The position numbers were made by a program, and so were the translations under genes. The notes below the pieces were generated by a model. It was given only the letters and a program-made list of their open reading frames with translations. It was not told where the DNA came from and did not search any database. A stretch of DNA of 64,000 nucleotides from Halorientalis marina (GTDB lineage Archaea > Halobacteriota > Halobacteria > Halobacteriales > Haloarculaceae): NCBI RefSeq assembly GCF_023028345.1, contig NZ_CP095487.1:558001-622000 (forward strand). The letters run 5' to 3'. Of this stretch, positions 16,628-26,274 are shown piece after piece. Each line of letters begins with the position of its first letter. Positions within the stretch are counted from its first letter, which is position 1.

Positions 16628-17077
16628 ATGAGCCAGGCGACACTGGACGACGACGAACTGTTCGACGAGGCGACCTCGGAGATGCGCGAGGACGTCGAGG
16701 AATCCCTCGCTGCGGCCCGCGGGGCCCTCCCCGAGGCCGACGCCATCTGGGAGGTCGACGCGGACAACACCCTGGGCGTGCTCAACGGTCTCCGCTCGGC
16801 GCTGGACGTCGGGGACGCCGAGGAACACCTCCGGGACGCCAAGAAGTGGTACACGATGGGCGAGCGCGCCGACGCCTTCGAGGACGCCGACGACCTCGCC
16901 GAGGCAATCGAGGAGGTCGAGGACCTGATGGGTCAGATCACGGCGGCCCACGAGGAGGTCAGCGACCTCGCGAGCACGATTCCGGAACTCCGCGGCGCGC
17001 TCGAAGACGCTCACGAGGACGCCGAGGCCGACGCGGACGCGGACGCAGACGCCGAGGAAGCGGAAGCCGCGGACTGA
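16628..17077 (+). CDS. Acidic coiled-coil protein (DUF5790-like)
   Basis: A 149-residue, very acidic helical protein starting MSQATLDDDELF and ending in an Ala/Asp/Glu-rich tail of ADADAD repeats. From memory it fits the haloarchaeal DUF5790 family. CTTTATGTTT (16597-16606), about 26 bp upstream, supports a leaderless start here rather than a longer frame from 16502. Function unknown. Confidence 0.8.
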   Translation: MSQATLDDDELFDEATSEMREDVEESLAAARGALPEADAIWEVDADNTLGVLNGLRSALDVGDAEEHLRDAKKWYTMGERADAFEDADDLAEAIEEVEDLMGQITAAHEEVSDLASTIPELRGALEDAHEDAEADADADADAEEAEAAD

Positions 17078-17824
17078 TCAGCGGTGGTCGGGCACCGTCA
17101 CGTCCCGCTCCGCGACGCGGCCCAGTAGCCCGACCAGCGCCGCGACCGCCTCGTCGAACGCCGTCTCGCCCAGCTCGCCGCCCCCCGCCCGTGGGTCGCC
17201 CACGGCACCGTTCTCGCTGAACGCCGCCGAGTCGTACGCGAGGTTCGTCCCGCCCTCGAACTCCCCCCAGCCGTCGGCAGCGCCCCCGCCGGCTTCGTCC
17301 AGTCGGTCCTCGCGGATCAGTTCCGGGCGGAGGTGGCGGACGACGCTCGTCTCGACGGGGCCGCCGTGGCCGAACGGGACCGCGGGGTCGACGGCATTGA
17401 ACCAGGTGTAGGGGACGGCGTAGGCGTCGTCGTGGCGGGTGATCCGGCCACAGACCTCCCGGAGCGGGCCGGTGTTGCCGCCGTGGCCGTTGACGACGAC
17501 GACGCGGTCCCAGCCGTGGCTGGCGAGGCTGGTGACGGTCTCGCGGACGTAGTCCCGGAAGGTGTCCTCGCTCACCCAGAGCGTGCCCGTGAACTGGCGG
17601 TGTTCCTCGGCGACGCCGACGGGGACGGCGGGGGCGACGACGACTTCGTCGCCCGTCTCGTCGGTGTAGTCGTCGGCGCCGGCCTCGGCGATGGCTTCTG
17701 CGGTGAGCGCGTCGGTGCCGAGCGGGGCGTGGGGGCCGTGCTGTTCGGTCGAGCCGACTGGCAGCAGCGCGAGGTCGGCGTCGACGGCGTCGGCGTCGGT
17801 CCAGGTCGCGTCCGTGAGGTGCAT
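17078..17824 (-). CDS. arfB: Creatininase family protein, probable ArfB formamide hydrolase
   Basis: A 248-residue amidohydrolase of the creatininase fold with metal motifs STEQHGPHAPLGTD (Glu27, His29, Asp38), NGHGGN and ETSVV. Archaeal members hydrolyse the formamide FAPy to the diaminopyrimidine of riboflavin and F420 synthesis (ArfB), which is the likeliest role. A sarcosine- or mycofactocin-type function seems unlikely here. The stop abuts that of the DUF5790-like gene, so transcription converges. Confidence 0.75.
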   Translation of the reverse strand: MHLTDATWTDADAVDADLALLPVGSTEQHGPHAPLGTDALTAEAIAEAGADDYTDETGDEVVVAPAVPVGVAEEHRQFTGTLWVSEDTFRDYVRETVTSLASHGWDRVVVVNGHGGNTGPLREVCGRITRHDDAYAVPYTWFNAVDPAVPFGHGGPVETSVVRHLRPELIREDRLDEAGGGAADGWGEFEGGTNLAYDSAAFSENGAVGDPRAGGGELGETAFDEAVAALVGLLGRVAERDVTVPDHR

Positions 17825-17906
17825 CGTCGGAGTCGTCGGCCGGCCGGCACGTAAGCCCCTCGCCCGAGCCAGCAGGCTGAAACCGCTCCCGCGTGCAGTG
17901 GTCGGT

Positions 17907-18257
17907 ATGCAACACCTGCTGCTCGGTGGCGCCGCCGCGGCCGTCGTCCTGCTCGGCGTCGTTCTCCTGCTCCGCCGGCGGTCCTCGTCGTCCGCACGCG
18001 AGTCGAAACGCGCCCACGACGCCGCACAGGAGCGCGAGCCGCCGGTCGAGATCGGCCAGGCCTACGAGTTCGGCGTCACGGAGTTCACGGACCACCACTC
18101 CGGCGACCGCGTCGCCGTCGGGAAAGTCGAGGGGTTCGTCCTGTTCACGGAGGACGTGCCCGACTCGCTCTCGGAGGGCGACGTGATCCGCGCGAAGGTA
18201 CTCTCGTTCAACGAGGGGCGGACCTCCGCCGACGCGACGTTCGTCGCGCGGGCGTGA
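17907..18257 (+). CDS. Membrane-anchored TRAM-domain protein
   Basis: A 116-residue protein with one N-terminal membrane helix (residues 4-23, followed by RRRSSSS) and a cytoplasmic TRAM beta-barrel from about residue 55 (YEFGVTEFTDHHSGDRVAVGKVEGFVLF...VIRAKVLSFNEGRTSADATF). TRAM domains bind RNA, so it may tether RNA or ribosomes to the membrane; that is inference. Confidence 0.8.
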   Translation: MQHLLLGGAAAAVVLLGVVLLLRRRSSSSARESKRAHDAAQEREPPVEIGQAYEFGVTEFTDHHSGDRVAVGKVEGFVLFTEDVPDSLSEGDVIRAKVLSFNEGRTSADATFVARA

Positions 18258-18292
18258 GGCCGTTCCCGCCCGCCGGGAATCCCCTGTCGGGG

Positions 18293-18353
18293 TTTTATTT
18301 GCCCGTATCGAACGTTCGATCGAGGCGTCACCGTGCGTGACGCGCGAGGTGAT
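18293..18353 (+). promoter_or_regulatory. Promoter with palindrome, leader hairpin and Shine-Dalgarno site
   Basis: TTTTATTT (18293-18300) is followed by the perfect 14-bp palindrome ATCGAACGTTCGAT (18307-18320). A 7-bp stem GCGTCAC/GTGACGC with 5-base loop (18325-18343) follows, then a Shine-Dalgarno GAGGTGAT (18346-18353) four bases before ATG. A leadered, structured start is unusual here. Confidence 0.6.
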
Positions 18354-18357
18354 ACCC

Positions 18358-18558
18358 ATGGAATCCAGCCAGAACGACGGTCGGCGACGACTGCCGGAGC
18401 CGGATACCGAACATCGGTTGGAGCACCTGCTGGTGTCGCATGCTGACGCGCCGGACGAACTGACGCTCTACCCGGCCGACGTGGCCGAAGACGAGATCAC
18501 GACTACCTGGATCACCGCACAGGAGGGCGCGTACGTCTCCCTGCGCGAGTGGCGGTGA
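18358..18558 (+). CDS. Small haloarchaeal protein (DUF7511-like)
   Basis: A 66-residue protein starting MESSQNDGRR. The core LEHLLVSHADAPDELTLYPADVAEDEITTTWITA resembles, from memory, the haloarchaeal DUF7511 family. The start is fixed by a strong Shine-Dalgarno site just upstream rather than the alternative ATG-less start 21 bases earlier. Function unknown; the palindromic operator suggests tight control. Confidence 0.75.
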   Translation: MESSQNDGRRRLPEPDTEHRLEHLLVSHADAPDELTLYPADVAEDEITTTWITAQEGAYVSLREWR

Positions 18559-18572
18559 GCGTCTTTCTTTCC

Positions 18573-18712
18573 GCCGAGCATCCGCGCGACCGTCCGGGAG
18601 CGCGGTTCTCTTCACGCGAGGCTCGGAGAGCCGAGCGTGAAGCACTTTTTCGCCCACGTTTTTGCCGCGAGTGGTTCGCGCGGAGCGCGAACCCGAGCGG
18701 GAAAAAGGTGGT
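18573..18712 (-). repeat. Structured 3'-end element, copy A
   Basis: On the minus strand, starting two bases after the ABC-transporter stop, it reads CCACCTTTTT, hairpin 1, CAAAAACGTGGGCGAAAAA, hairpin 2, GAACCGCG, hairpin 3, CGGATGCTCGG. The same order of linkers occurs in copies B, C and D; the hairpin sequences differ. The T tract should end transcription; the downstream part is unexplained. Confidence 0.75.
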
Positions 18713-18714
18713 TG

Positions 18715-20664
<1,950 letters not shown>

Positions 20665-20724
20665 CCATACGAAGGGCTGAATCCGCAAAAACGCGTCGCA
20701 CCGCCGTCCCTGCTCCGGCCGCGA

Positions 20725-21234
20725 TCAGTCTTCGGTGACCGAGCTCGGGACGACGACCCGGTCGCCAACGTCCAGTCCCGTCGCGTTCGCGTACCCCCGC
20801 GGGACTTCGAGAACGTACTTCCCGGTCCCGCGATAGCGCGTGAGGTCGTCCCCGCTCTCGCCGGGTTCGGTCGCGGCGTGGTGGACCTCCGTGACGGTGC
20901 CGTTGCCCGCGACGAAGACGATGTCGAGCGGGAACGCCATGTCCCGCATCACGTAGGCGTGGGTGTCGGCGTTCTCGTGGACGAACAGCATGCCCTCGCC
21001 GTCGGCCAGCGATTCGGTGTTCGAGAGGCCGACACAGCGTTTGGTGTTCGTGTCGGCGACCCGGACCGCGACGGTGGCGAGGGCGGAGCCGTTGCGGTCT
21101 TCGAGGGTGACGTTGGTCCGGTCGTAGTCACTCGGCGTCCCGACACAGGGGCCGGTCCGGAGGTAGACGATGCCGGCGACGGCGAGCAGGAGGACGAGGA
21201 TGGCAGTGAGGGCGTTAACTGCCTTCGAGGCCAT
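20725..21234 (-). CDS. DUF192 family secreted or anchored protein
   Basis: A 169-residue protein with one N-terminal membrane helix (residues 6-26) and a DUF192 beta-barrel outside: VRVADTNTKRCVGLSNTESLADGEGMLFV...YVMRDMAFPLDIVFV...KYVLEVPRGYA. The family is often found with secreted or surface proteins; function unknown. The single Cys after the helix is not in a clear lipobox. Confidence 0.85.
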   Translation of the reverse strand: MASKAVNALTAILVLLLAVAGIVYLRTGPCVGTPSDYDRTNVTLEDRNGSALATVAVRVADTNTKRCVGLSNTESLADGEGMLFVHENADTHAYVMRDMAFPLDIVFVAGNGTVTEVHHAATEPGESGDDLTRYRGTGKYVLEVPRGYANATGLDVGDRVVVPSSVTED

Positions 21235-21317
21235 GTCCGGTGGTGGTGGCCGCGGTGGGTAAGCGTGTCGGGTCGAAGGATAAGGATTATTCCGGTCAGG
21301 TGATTCCCTGTGGGTGA

Positions 21318-21391
21318 GGGTTCGTGGTCTAGTCGGTTATGACGCGGCCTTTACAAGGCCGAGATCGGTGGTTCGAATCCGCCCGAACCCA
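21318..21391 (+). tRNA. tRNA-Val (anticodon TAC)
   Basis: A complete 74-base cloverleaf. Acceptor GGGTTCG pairs with CGAACCC, the anticodon stem CGGCC/GGCCG closes the loop TTTACAA (TAC), and the T arm is CGGTGG-TTCGAAT-CCGCC. Discriminator A; no intron; CCA not encoded. A 26-bp copy of its 3' end follows 115 bp downstream. Confidence 0.97.
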
Positions 21392-21427
21392 CTTGCTGCT
21401 GCGAACACCGCGTGAGCAGCAGCAAGT
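21391..21427 (+). terminator. Perfect 12-bp-arm hairpin at the tRNA-Val end
   Basis: ACTTGCTGCTGC and GCAGCAGCAAGT, separated by 13 bases, begin at the last base of the tRNA. It may assist termination or 3' processing, or be part of an inserted sequence. Confidence 0.5.
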
Positions 21428-21482
21428 GCCGTGAGGGCGGTTCGAACGGGAGAAACGAGCGAGCGGCGCGAGCGAATTTCGC

Positions 21483-21508
21483 GTGGTTCGAATCCGCCCG
21501 AACCCACT
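21483..21508 (+). repeat. Duplicated tRNA-Val 3' end (attachment-site scar)
   Basis: GTGGTTCGAATCCGCCCGAA and the following six bases repeat 21368-21393 exactly (26 bp). The 115-bp period holds no gene. This is the footprint expected of an element that integrated in tRNA-Val and was then lost. The stretch 21509-21683 after it holds nothing recognisable. Confidence 0.7.
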
Positions 21509-21683
21509 GCTTCTGTGCCGACCACCGTTTCGCGTCGAACGCGGTCGACGACGCTTCGACAGCCCCCTGTCTATCCCGCCCGAACCGCGCCCTCCCCAGC
21601 CGATTCGCTCGCTCATCCCTCGCGCGCCACTCGCTCCCGCCGGTCGCTCGTTTCCGCGCGCCACGGCCGAACCCCCCCCCGTT

Positions 21684-22001
21684 TCACTTCGAACTCGCCT
21701 CGTGGTCGGCGAGTTCCCGCGCGAGTGTGAGCGCGGCGGCGACGTGCTCGTCGGCCTCGTCGCTGCCGGTGTCGCCGGCGCTTTCGAGCAGGTGGACGAC
21801 GTGGCTGGCGCGCTCGCGGACGACCTCGGGGGACGCGTCGTTGTGGTGGAGGTCCGCGGCGACGGCCTCGGCCTCGCCGAGCCAGCGGTTCGCCCGGTGG
21901 TCGATGGGGAGGGCCTCGGTGGCGGCGAGATGGTCGTAAAGGGCGGCCACGCGGCCGTCGCTGGGGGCCGTGTCGTCGGCTTCGTCCGCATCGTGGGCCA
22001 T
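21684..22001 (-). CDS. Conserved-looking haloarchaeal helical protein
   Basis: A 105-residue acidic helical protein starting MAHDADEADD. The pattern RVAALYDHLAATEALPIDHRANRWLGEAEAVAADL suggests a helical bundle. It lies divergent to the spo0M gene with an 82-bp gap. I do not recognise a family with certainty. Good third-position GC supports coding. Confidence 0.7.
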   Translation of the reverse strand: MAHDADEADDTAPSDGRVAALYDHLAATEALPIDHRANRWLGEAEAVAADLHHNDASPEVVRERASHVVHLLESAGDTGSDEADEHVAAALTLARELADHEASSK

Positions 22002-22083
22002 ACCGACTCGTGGGCTGGTAGCGGGAAAACGACACCGTTGTATTGGAAAAATCACTTGTCGGCGGACGCCGATGGGGGTGGAC

Positions 22084-22818
22084 ATGAGCATCCTTTCACG
22101 CGTCGGTATCGGCTCGGCGACGGTCGATACCGAGGTGCCCGAGCGGGTCCAGGCCGGCGAGACGGTGCCGGCGACGGTCGAGGTCGAGGGCGGGTCGTCG
22201 GCCCAGGAGATCGACGGCGTTTACTTCGCGCTGGAGACGCGCTATCGCCGCGACGAGGGCAGTTCCGAGGCCGTCATCGACCGCTTCCAGCTGACCGACT
22301 CGTTCACCATCGACGCCGGCGCCGAACGGACGATGGCGGTCGAGATCGAGATTCCACGGTGGACGCCGGTCACGCGCGGCCGGACCGAGGTGTGGATCGA
22401 GACGGGGCTGGACATCGACTGGGCGCTCGACCCCGACGATACCGACTATATCGACGTCGCACCCACCGACCGGCTGGCGCGCGTGTTCGACGCCGTCGCC
22501 GAACTGGGGTTCGAGCTGAAAACCGCCGAGCCCGAGGCAGTGCCGACCGACTTCGCGACCGGTAACCGTCCGTTCGTCCAGGAACTCGATTTCGTCCCGA
22601 CCGAGGGTCCCTTCCGCGGCGACCTCGACGAGATCGACCTGCTCGTCCAGCCGACCGCCGAAGAACTAGCGGTCTACCTCGAAGTCGATCCCCGCGAGAG
22701 CATCACGGCGGAACTGACGAACGACGTCCCGGAGCGGATCCACGAGGTCGTAGTGCGGGAGGAGCCGGCCGACGACCTGGCGACGGAGTTCCGGCGGCTC
22801 CTCGAGCGGTCGCTGTAA
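22084..22818 (+). CDS. Spo0M (SpoOM) family arrestin-like protein
   Basis: A 244-residue protein of the Spo0M family. The N-terminal arrestin-like beta-sandwich begins MSILSRVGIGSATVDTEVPE, with GVYFALETRYRRDEG and EIEIPRWTPVTRGRTEVWIETGLDIDWALDP, and a second beta domain follows. In Bacillus, Spo0M affects sporulation and cell shape; in haloarchaea the role is unknown. A short T run (22843-22848) after the stop may terminate it. Confidence 0.88.
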   Translation: MSILSRVGIGSATVDTEVPERVQAGETVPATVEVEGGSSAQEIDGVYFALETRYRRDEGSSEAVIDRFQLTDSFTIDAGAERTMAVEIEIPRWTPVTRGRTEVWIETGLDIDWALDPDDTDYIDVAPTDRLARVFDAVAELGFELKTAEPEAVPTDFATGNRPFVQELDFVPTEGPFRGDLDEIDLLVQPTAEELAVYLEVDPRESITAELTNDVPERIHEVVVREEPADDLATEFRRLLERSL

Positions 22819-22842
22819 CCCCGCGGCCGCCCTTCGAAATCC

Positions 22843-22848
22843 TTTTTT
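22843..22848 (+). terminator. T6 tract after the spo0M-like gene
   Basis: Six T residues 24 bases after the stop codon, typical of archaeal intrinsic terminators. They could alternatively be part of the tRNA-Phe promoter. Confidence 0.45.
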
Positions 22849-22885
22849 CCCCTACCATCGCAGGATGAGACGCGACCGACGGCGC

Positions 22886-22959
22886 GCCGCCTTAGCTCAG
22901 ACTGGGAGAGCACTCGACTGAAGATCGAGCTGTCCCCGGTTCAAATCCGGGAGGCGGCA
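22886..22959 (+). tRNA. tRNA-Phe (anticodon GAA)
   Basis: A complete 74-base cloverleaf. Acceptor GCCGCCT pairs with AGGCGGC, the D arm has the TAGCTCAGACTGGGAGAGC pattern, the anticodon loop CTGAAGA carries GAA, and the T arm is CCCGG-TTCAAAT-CCGGG. Discriminator A; no CCA and no intron. Confidence 0.97.
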
Positions 22960-22960
22960 T

Positions 22961-23083
22961 ACCACCTTTTTCCGCTCGGGTGCGCTCCGCGCACCACTCG
23001 CGGACGTGGGCGAAAAAGCCGGACGCTCGCTCCCGCTCGCGTCCGGTGAAACCGCGACTCGCTTCGCTCGTCGCGGTACGCTG
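22961..23083 (+). repeat. Structured 3'-end element, copy B
   Basis: Begins one base after tRNA-Phe with ACCACCTTTTTCCGCTCGGG. A GGTGCGCTCCGCGCACC hairpin, CGGACGTGGGCGAAAAAG, the CGGACGC...GCGTCCG hairpin, GTGAAACCGCG and a GCGAC...GTCGC hairpin follow. Same linker order as copies A, C and D. Confidence 0.75.
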
Positions 23084-23192
23084 ACACCGTTCGTTGTTTC
23101 GTGCGTCGCCCTCTGGTTCCTCGCGGGTGGCTCCAACGTCCGATGGTGACTGCACTACGACCGGGCCCGACCACGACGACACGGAGTAACGC

Positions 23193-23933
23193 TCACGCCA
23201 GCGGTTCCGGCGCGCGGTAGACCATCTCCATCGGGAGCCCGGTCGCGTCGGTCGGCGGCTCCCGCGGGAGCGTGTGGAGTTCGCCAGGACCGGGGCGGGC
23301 GGTGTATCCGAGCGCCACCGCGTCGACGACGGTGTGGACCGCGACGGTATGGCCCGCGGTCGCTTCCGCACACTCCTGGACGACCGGCGGTGCGTCCCGG
23401 TCGAAGGTGGCGAGCGCTCGCATCCGCTCGGCGTAGCCCGCCGCGAGGGCCGGCTCGTGGTCGAGCGTCGTCCCCGCGAACGCCCTGAAACAGACTTCGG
23501 GGTGGGCCTCCGCGAACACCGGCCGCGCTTCCGTCACCTCCTGGAGGAGTTCGTCGACGGTGACGATGCTGTCGCTGCGCTCGAAGGCCTCCCGCGAGAG
23601 TTCGCGCCCGGTATTGCGCTGCTGGGCCCGTGTCGCTGCTGGGAAGCGCCGCTTCCGGGCCGCTTCCCGGGTCGGCGGCGTAATCACCGCCGGCGCACGC
23701 GGCCCGAGGACGGCCCGCGCCGCCTCGTCGCAGGGTCGTTCGTCCTCGCCCTCTTCGAGCAGCCCGATTGGGACGTCGACGAGAATCCGCTCGGCGACCT
23801 CCTCGTAGGCTGCCCAGACGCCGCCGATTCCGTCGAACACCTCGGCGCCCTCGAAGCCGTCCGCGGTGAACAGCACCGCGACCCACCCCCCGTTCCCCTT
23901 CGAGACGCCGACGAACAGGGGTTCTTCGCTCAT
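23193..23933 (-). CDS. DUF429 family protein
   Basis: A 246-residue protein of DUF429, a predicted RNase H-fold nuclease family: the N-terminal FVGVSKGNGGWVAVLF, then the acidic segment ILVDVPIGLLEEGEDERPCDEAAR, PAVITPPTREA and the C-terminal HEPALAAGYAERMRAL. Start MSEEPLFVG chosen at the beginning of homology; an upstream extension is arginine-rich and unsupported. Function unproven. Confidence 0.8.
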   Translation of the reverse strand: MSEEPLFVGVSKGNGGWVAVLFTADGFEGAEVFDGIGGVWAAYEEVAERILVDVPIGLLEEGEDERPCDEAARAVLGPRAPAVITPPTREAARKRRFPAATRAQQRNTGRELSREAFERSDSIVTVDELLQEVTEARPVFAEAHPEVCFRAFAGTTLDHEPALAAGYAERMRALATFDRDAPPVVQECAEATAGHTVAVHTVVDAVALGYTARPGPGELHTLPREPPTDATGLPMEMVYRAPEPLA

Positions 23934-24088
23934 ACGGAACGCTACGTCCCCCCGGACAAAAACCCTCGTCCGACGCCCGCGTGACGCCGTGGCGGTCTCG
24001 TCCGGTACTTCACCGTCGGCGCCCACATCAGTCCGGCCGCGCACGCCGAAACGGGAGCTTCTTCGGCGGGGCGCGCCACGGTGCCCGC

Positions 24089-24436
24089 ATGGAACGCGTC
24101 TCCTTCGACGACGCCGAGAGCTACGAACCGGACGCGGGCTGGCGCCGGGTCGCGCTGGCCGGCAGCGAGGACGCGAGCCTGGAGTGGTTCGAGAAGCCGC
24201 CGGGCCACTCCTCCCCGATGCACGACCACGAGAACGGCCAGGTCTGTCTCGTCCTCGACGGCGAACTCACCGTCCACACCGAGGGCGACAGCGAGACGCT
24301 CGGCCAGTACGACTCCGTGTGGCTCGCTCCCTGGGAGTCCCACCGCGTCGAGAACACCGGCGACGAGACCGCCGTCGGCCTCGACATCTTCGTCCCCGGG
24401 CGCTCGTTCGACTTCTGGACCGACCGCGAGGAGTGA
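24089..24436 (+). CDS. Cupin-domain protein
   Basis: A 115-residue single-domain cupin. Cupin box 1 is SPMHDHENGQVCLVLDGE (His, His, Gln/Glu-type metal ligands) and box 2 is WESHRVENTGDE. It probably binds a divalent metal and a small ligand; substrate unknown. The start MERVSFDD follows a GC-rich leader and matches the usual N-terminus of the family. Confidence 0.85.
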   Translation: MERVSFDDAESYEPDAGWRRVALAGSEDASLEWFEKPPGHSSPMHDHENGQVCLVLDGELTVHTEGDSETLGQYDSVWLAPWESHRVENTGDETAVGLDIFVPGRSFDFWTDREE

Positions 24437-24492
24437 CTGGGGCCGGGGCGACGGTCACGGGCAGACGCCGGGCTGTCGATCCCGACGACCCC

Positions 24493-24678
24493 TCAGGACG
24501 AGCCGAACTTCGTCAACTCCGCCAGCGGGACGAGTCGGTGCTGGACCGTCGGCTTCGTGTAGCCCGCCGACTCCTCGTCCATCCCCGCGGTGTAGACCTC
24601 GACTTTCTGCTGGAGGACGTGCGGTTTCCCCTCCTTGTTCCGGATCACGTCGATGGATCGCCAGGCCTCGCCTTCCAT
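24493..24678 (-). CDS. Small conserved-type protein, unknown
   Basis: A 61-residue protein starting MEGEAWRSIDVIRNKEGKPH. It looks like a compact beta protein (VEVYTAG, QHRLVPLAEL). Codon use is good and the start is set by the conserved-looking N-terminus; 32 extra upstream codons are arginine-rich and unlikely. I do not recognise the family. Confidence 0.6.
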   Translation of the reverse strand: MEGEAWRSIDVIRNKEGKPHVLQQKVEVYTAGMDEESAGYTKPTVQHRLVPLAELTKFGSS

Positions 24679-24777
24679 GCTCGAAAGACGTGATTCCACC
24701 CTCCTAACCCTTCCTGCCGCCGTCGGTCGCCCGTCTGACGGGGTTTCAAGCCTACCCGTGGCAAAGGTTGACACTCC

Positions 24778-25182
24778 ATGGGCAGGCGTGTCGGTCGCCG
24801 GGACCCGCGGTCGCTGTCCGGCGGCTACGGTCGGTCACCGGGACAGCGAGTGCGCGAGTGGCTGGGGTGCTGTCGGGCGGCCCCCTGGCGACTGCTCGTC
24901 GGCGTCTCGCCGGTCCACTACGACCGCGGCGATATGCGCCGGGCCTACCGGCTGACGCGGGCCGCGGCAGCGCTCCTCGCGGTCCTCGGTGCCCTGCTGG
25001 CCGGACGACTCGGCCTGACCTGGCTGTTCGTGGCCGCCGTCGCCGCCGACCCGTCGCTGGTGGCCGCGTTCAATCTCGGGATATCGGTGCTCGCGGGTGC
25101 TGTCCTCGCCGTCGCGACCGTCTGTCGCGACCGCCTCGGACGCCGGCGTCGGGCCGCGGCCGCGCGACTCGACCGGCTCTGA
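24778..25182 (+). CDS. Small membrane protein, unknown
   Basis: A 134-residue protein with a basic N-terminal 50 residues and two predicted membrane helices (about 62-82 and 90-116), ending in an arginine-rich tail. It converges on the aldo/keto reductase gene with a two-base gap. No family recognised. Confidence 0.6.
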   Translation: MGRRVGRRDPRSLSGGYGRSPGQRVREWLGCCRAAPWRLLVGVSPVHYDRGDMRRAYRLTRAAAALLAVLGALLAGRLGLTWLFVAAVAADPSLVAAFNLGISVLAGAVLAVATVCRDRLGRRRRAAAARLDRL

Positions 25183-25184
25183 CT

Positions 25185-26024
25185 TCACTCCCCGATGCGC
25201 GCGAGTTCCTCGTCAGTCAGGTCGAGATCGGCGGCCGCCACGTTCGCTTCGAGGTGGGCGACGCTGGACGTGCCCGGAATGGGGAGCGTCACCGGCGAGT
25301 GCTGGAGGTGCCAGGCTAGCGTCACCTGCTGTGGCGTCGCGTCGTGGTGCTCGGCGATCTCGTCGATGACCCCGGCTTTCCCCCCGAGGTCGCCGGCGCC
25401 GAGCGGGAACCACGGGATGAAACCGATGTCGTACTCCTCACAGGCCGCCAGCACGTCGGCGGCGTCCCGGTCGGCGGGGTGGTACTGGTTCTGGACCGTC
25501 GCGACCTCGACGATCTCGCGAGCGGTTTCCAGTTGCTCGACGCTCACGTTGCTGAGGCCGACGTGGTCGACCAGCCCCTCGTCTTTCAGCTCCGCGAAGG
25601 CGGTCACGGAGTCCTCGAAGGGCGTGTCGGGGTCGGGGCGGTGGAACTGGTAGAGGTCGATGCTGTCGACGCCGAGACGGTCGCGGCTGACCAGCGCCTG
25701 ATTGCGGATGTAGTCGGGGTCGCCGTGGGGCAGCCAGTCGCCGTCGCGGTTCCGGAGGAGGCCCCCCTTCGTCGCGACGACGATCTCCGAGGGGTCGATG
25801 GCCTCCCGGATCAGGCGCTCGCTCACGCCCGGGCCGTAGGAGTCCGCGGTGTCGACGAGGTCGACGCCCAGTTCGACCGCACGCTGGAGGACCCCGCGGG
25901 CCTCGGCCTCGTCGTCGGGCGGGCCGACGATGTCGGGGCCACAGAGCCGCATCGCGCCGAACCCGAGTCGGTGGACCGTCAGTTCGCCGCCGATGTCGAA
26001 TGTGTCACTGGCGTCCGTGCCCAT
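25185..26024 (-). CDS. Aldo/keto reductase
   Basis: A 279-residue NADPH-dependent oxidoreductase with the catalytic tetrad signature: GFGAMRLCG, DTADSYGPGVSERLI (Asp and Tyr), VATKGG (Lys), QFHRPDPDTP (His) and the C-terminal IPGTSSVAHLEANVAA NADP-binding loop. Substrate not predictable. The start MGTDASDTFD is preferred to a 58-codon upstream extension without homology. Confidence 0.92.
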   Translation of the reverse strand: MGTDASDTFDIGGELTVHRLGFGAMRLCGPDIVGPPDDEAEARGVLQRAVELGVDLVDTADSYGPGVSERLIREAIDPSEIVVATKGGLLRNRDGDWLPHGDPDYIRNQALVSRDRLGVDSIDLYQFHRPDPDTPFEDSVTAFAELKDEGLVDHVGLSNVSVEQLETAREIVEVATVQNQYHPADRDAADVLAACEEYDIGFIPWFPLGAGDLGGKAGVIDEIAEHHDATPQQVTLAWHLQHSPVTLPIPGTSSVAHLEANVAAADLDLTDEELARIGE

Positions 26025-26065
26025 AGCCGGGCATCGGCCGGCCGACGGATAGCCCTTGGGTGGAC

Positions 26066-26227
26066 TCAGTCCCGGACGAGGACGGTCTTGAGCCGGCGGC
26101 CACAGGACGGACAGCACAGCGTCTGCCACGTCGTCGGGTCGAGGTCCCCCATCGTCTCCGTCCGAATCGCCGCCTCGCGGTCGACGGCCCGCTCGCACAG
26201 TTCACAGTGGAGGGTGTCGTCGCTCAC
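26066..26227 (-). CDS. Small zinc-ribbon protein
   Basis: A 53-residue protein with two CxxC knuckles (CELC near the N-terminus and CPSC near the C-terminus), which should bind one zinc. A GTG start (SDDTLHCELC following) is favoured; an in-frame upstream start at 26254 adds an unlikely arginine-rich end. Such small ribbons are plentiful in haloarchaea; role unknown. Confidence 0.65.
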   Translation of the reverse strand: MSDDTLHCELCERAVDREAAIRTETMGDLDPTTWQTLCCPSCGRRLKTVLVRD

Positions 26228-26274
26228 ACTCCGCTCTCGGCGCCGAAGGCACAAAAACCGACCGCGCGGGACTC

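Noticed and set aside
21676..21683. Run of C residues as a phase-variation tract
   Set aside because: It lies between genes and not in a coding frame or promoter spacer; no function follows from it.
22084..22818. Evidence of sporulation genes (Spo0M, BofA names)
   Set aside because: Both families are widespread in non-sporulating haloarchaea; the names come from Bacillus homologues only.
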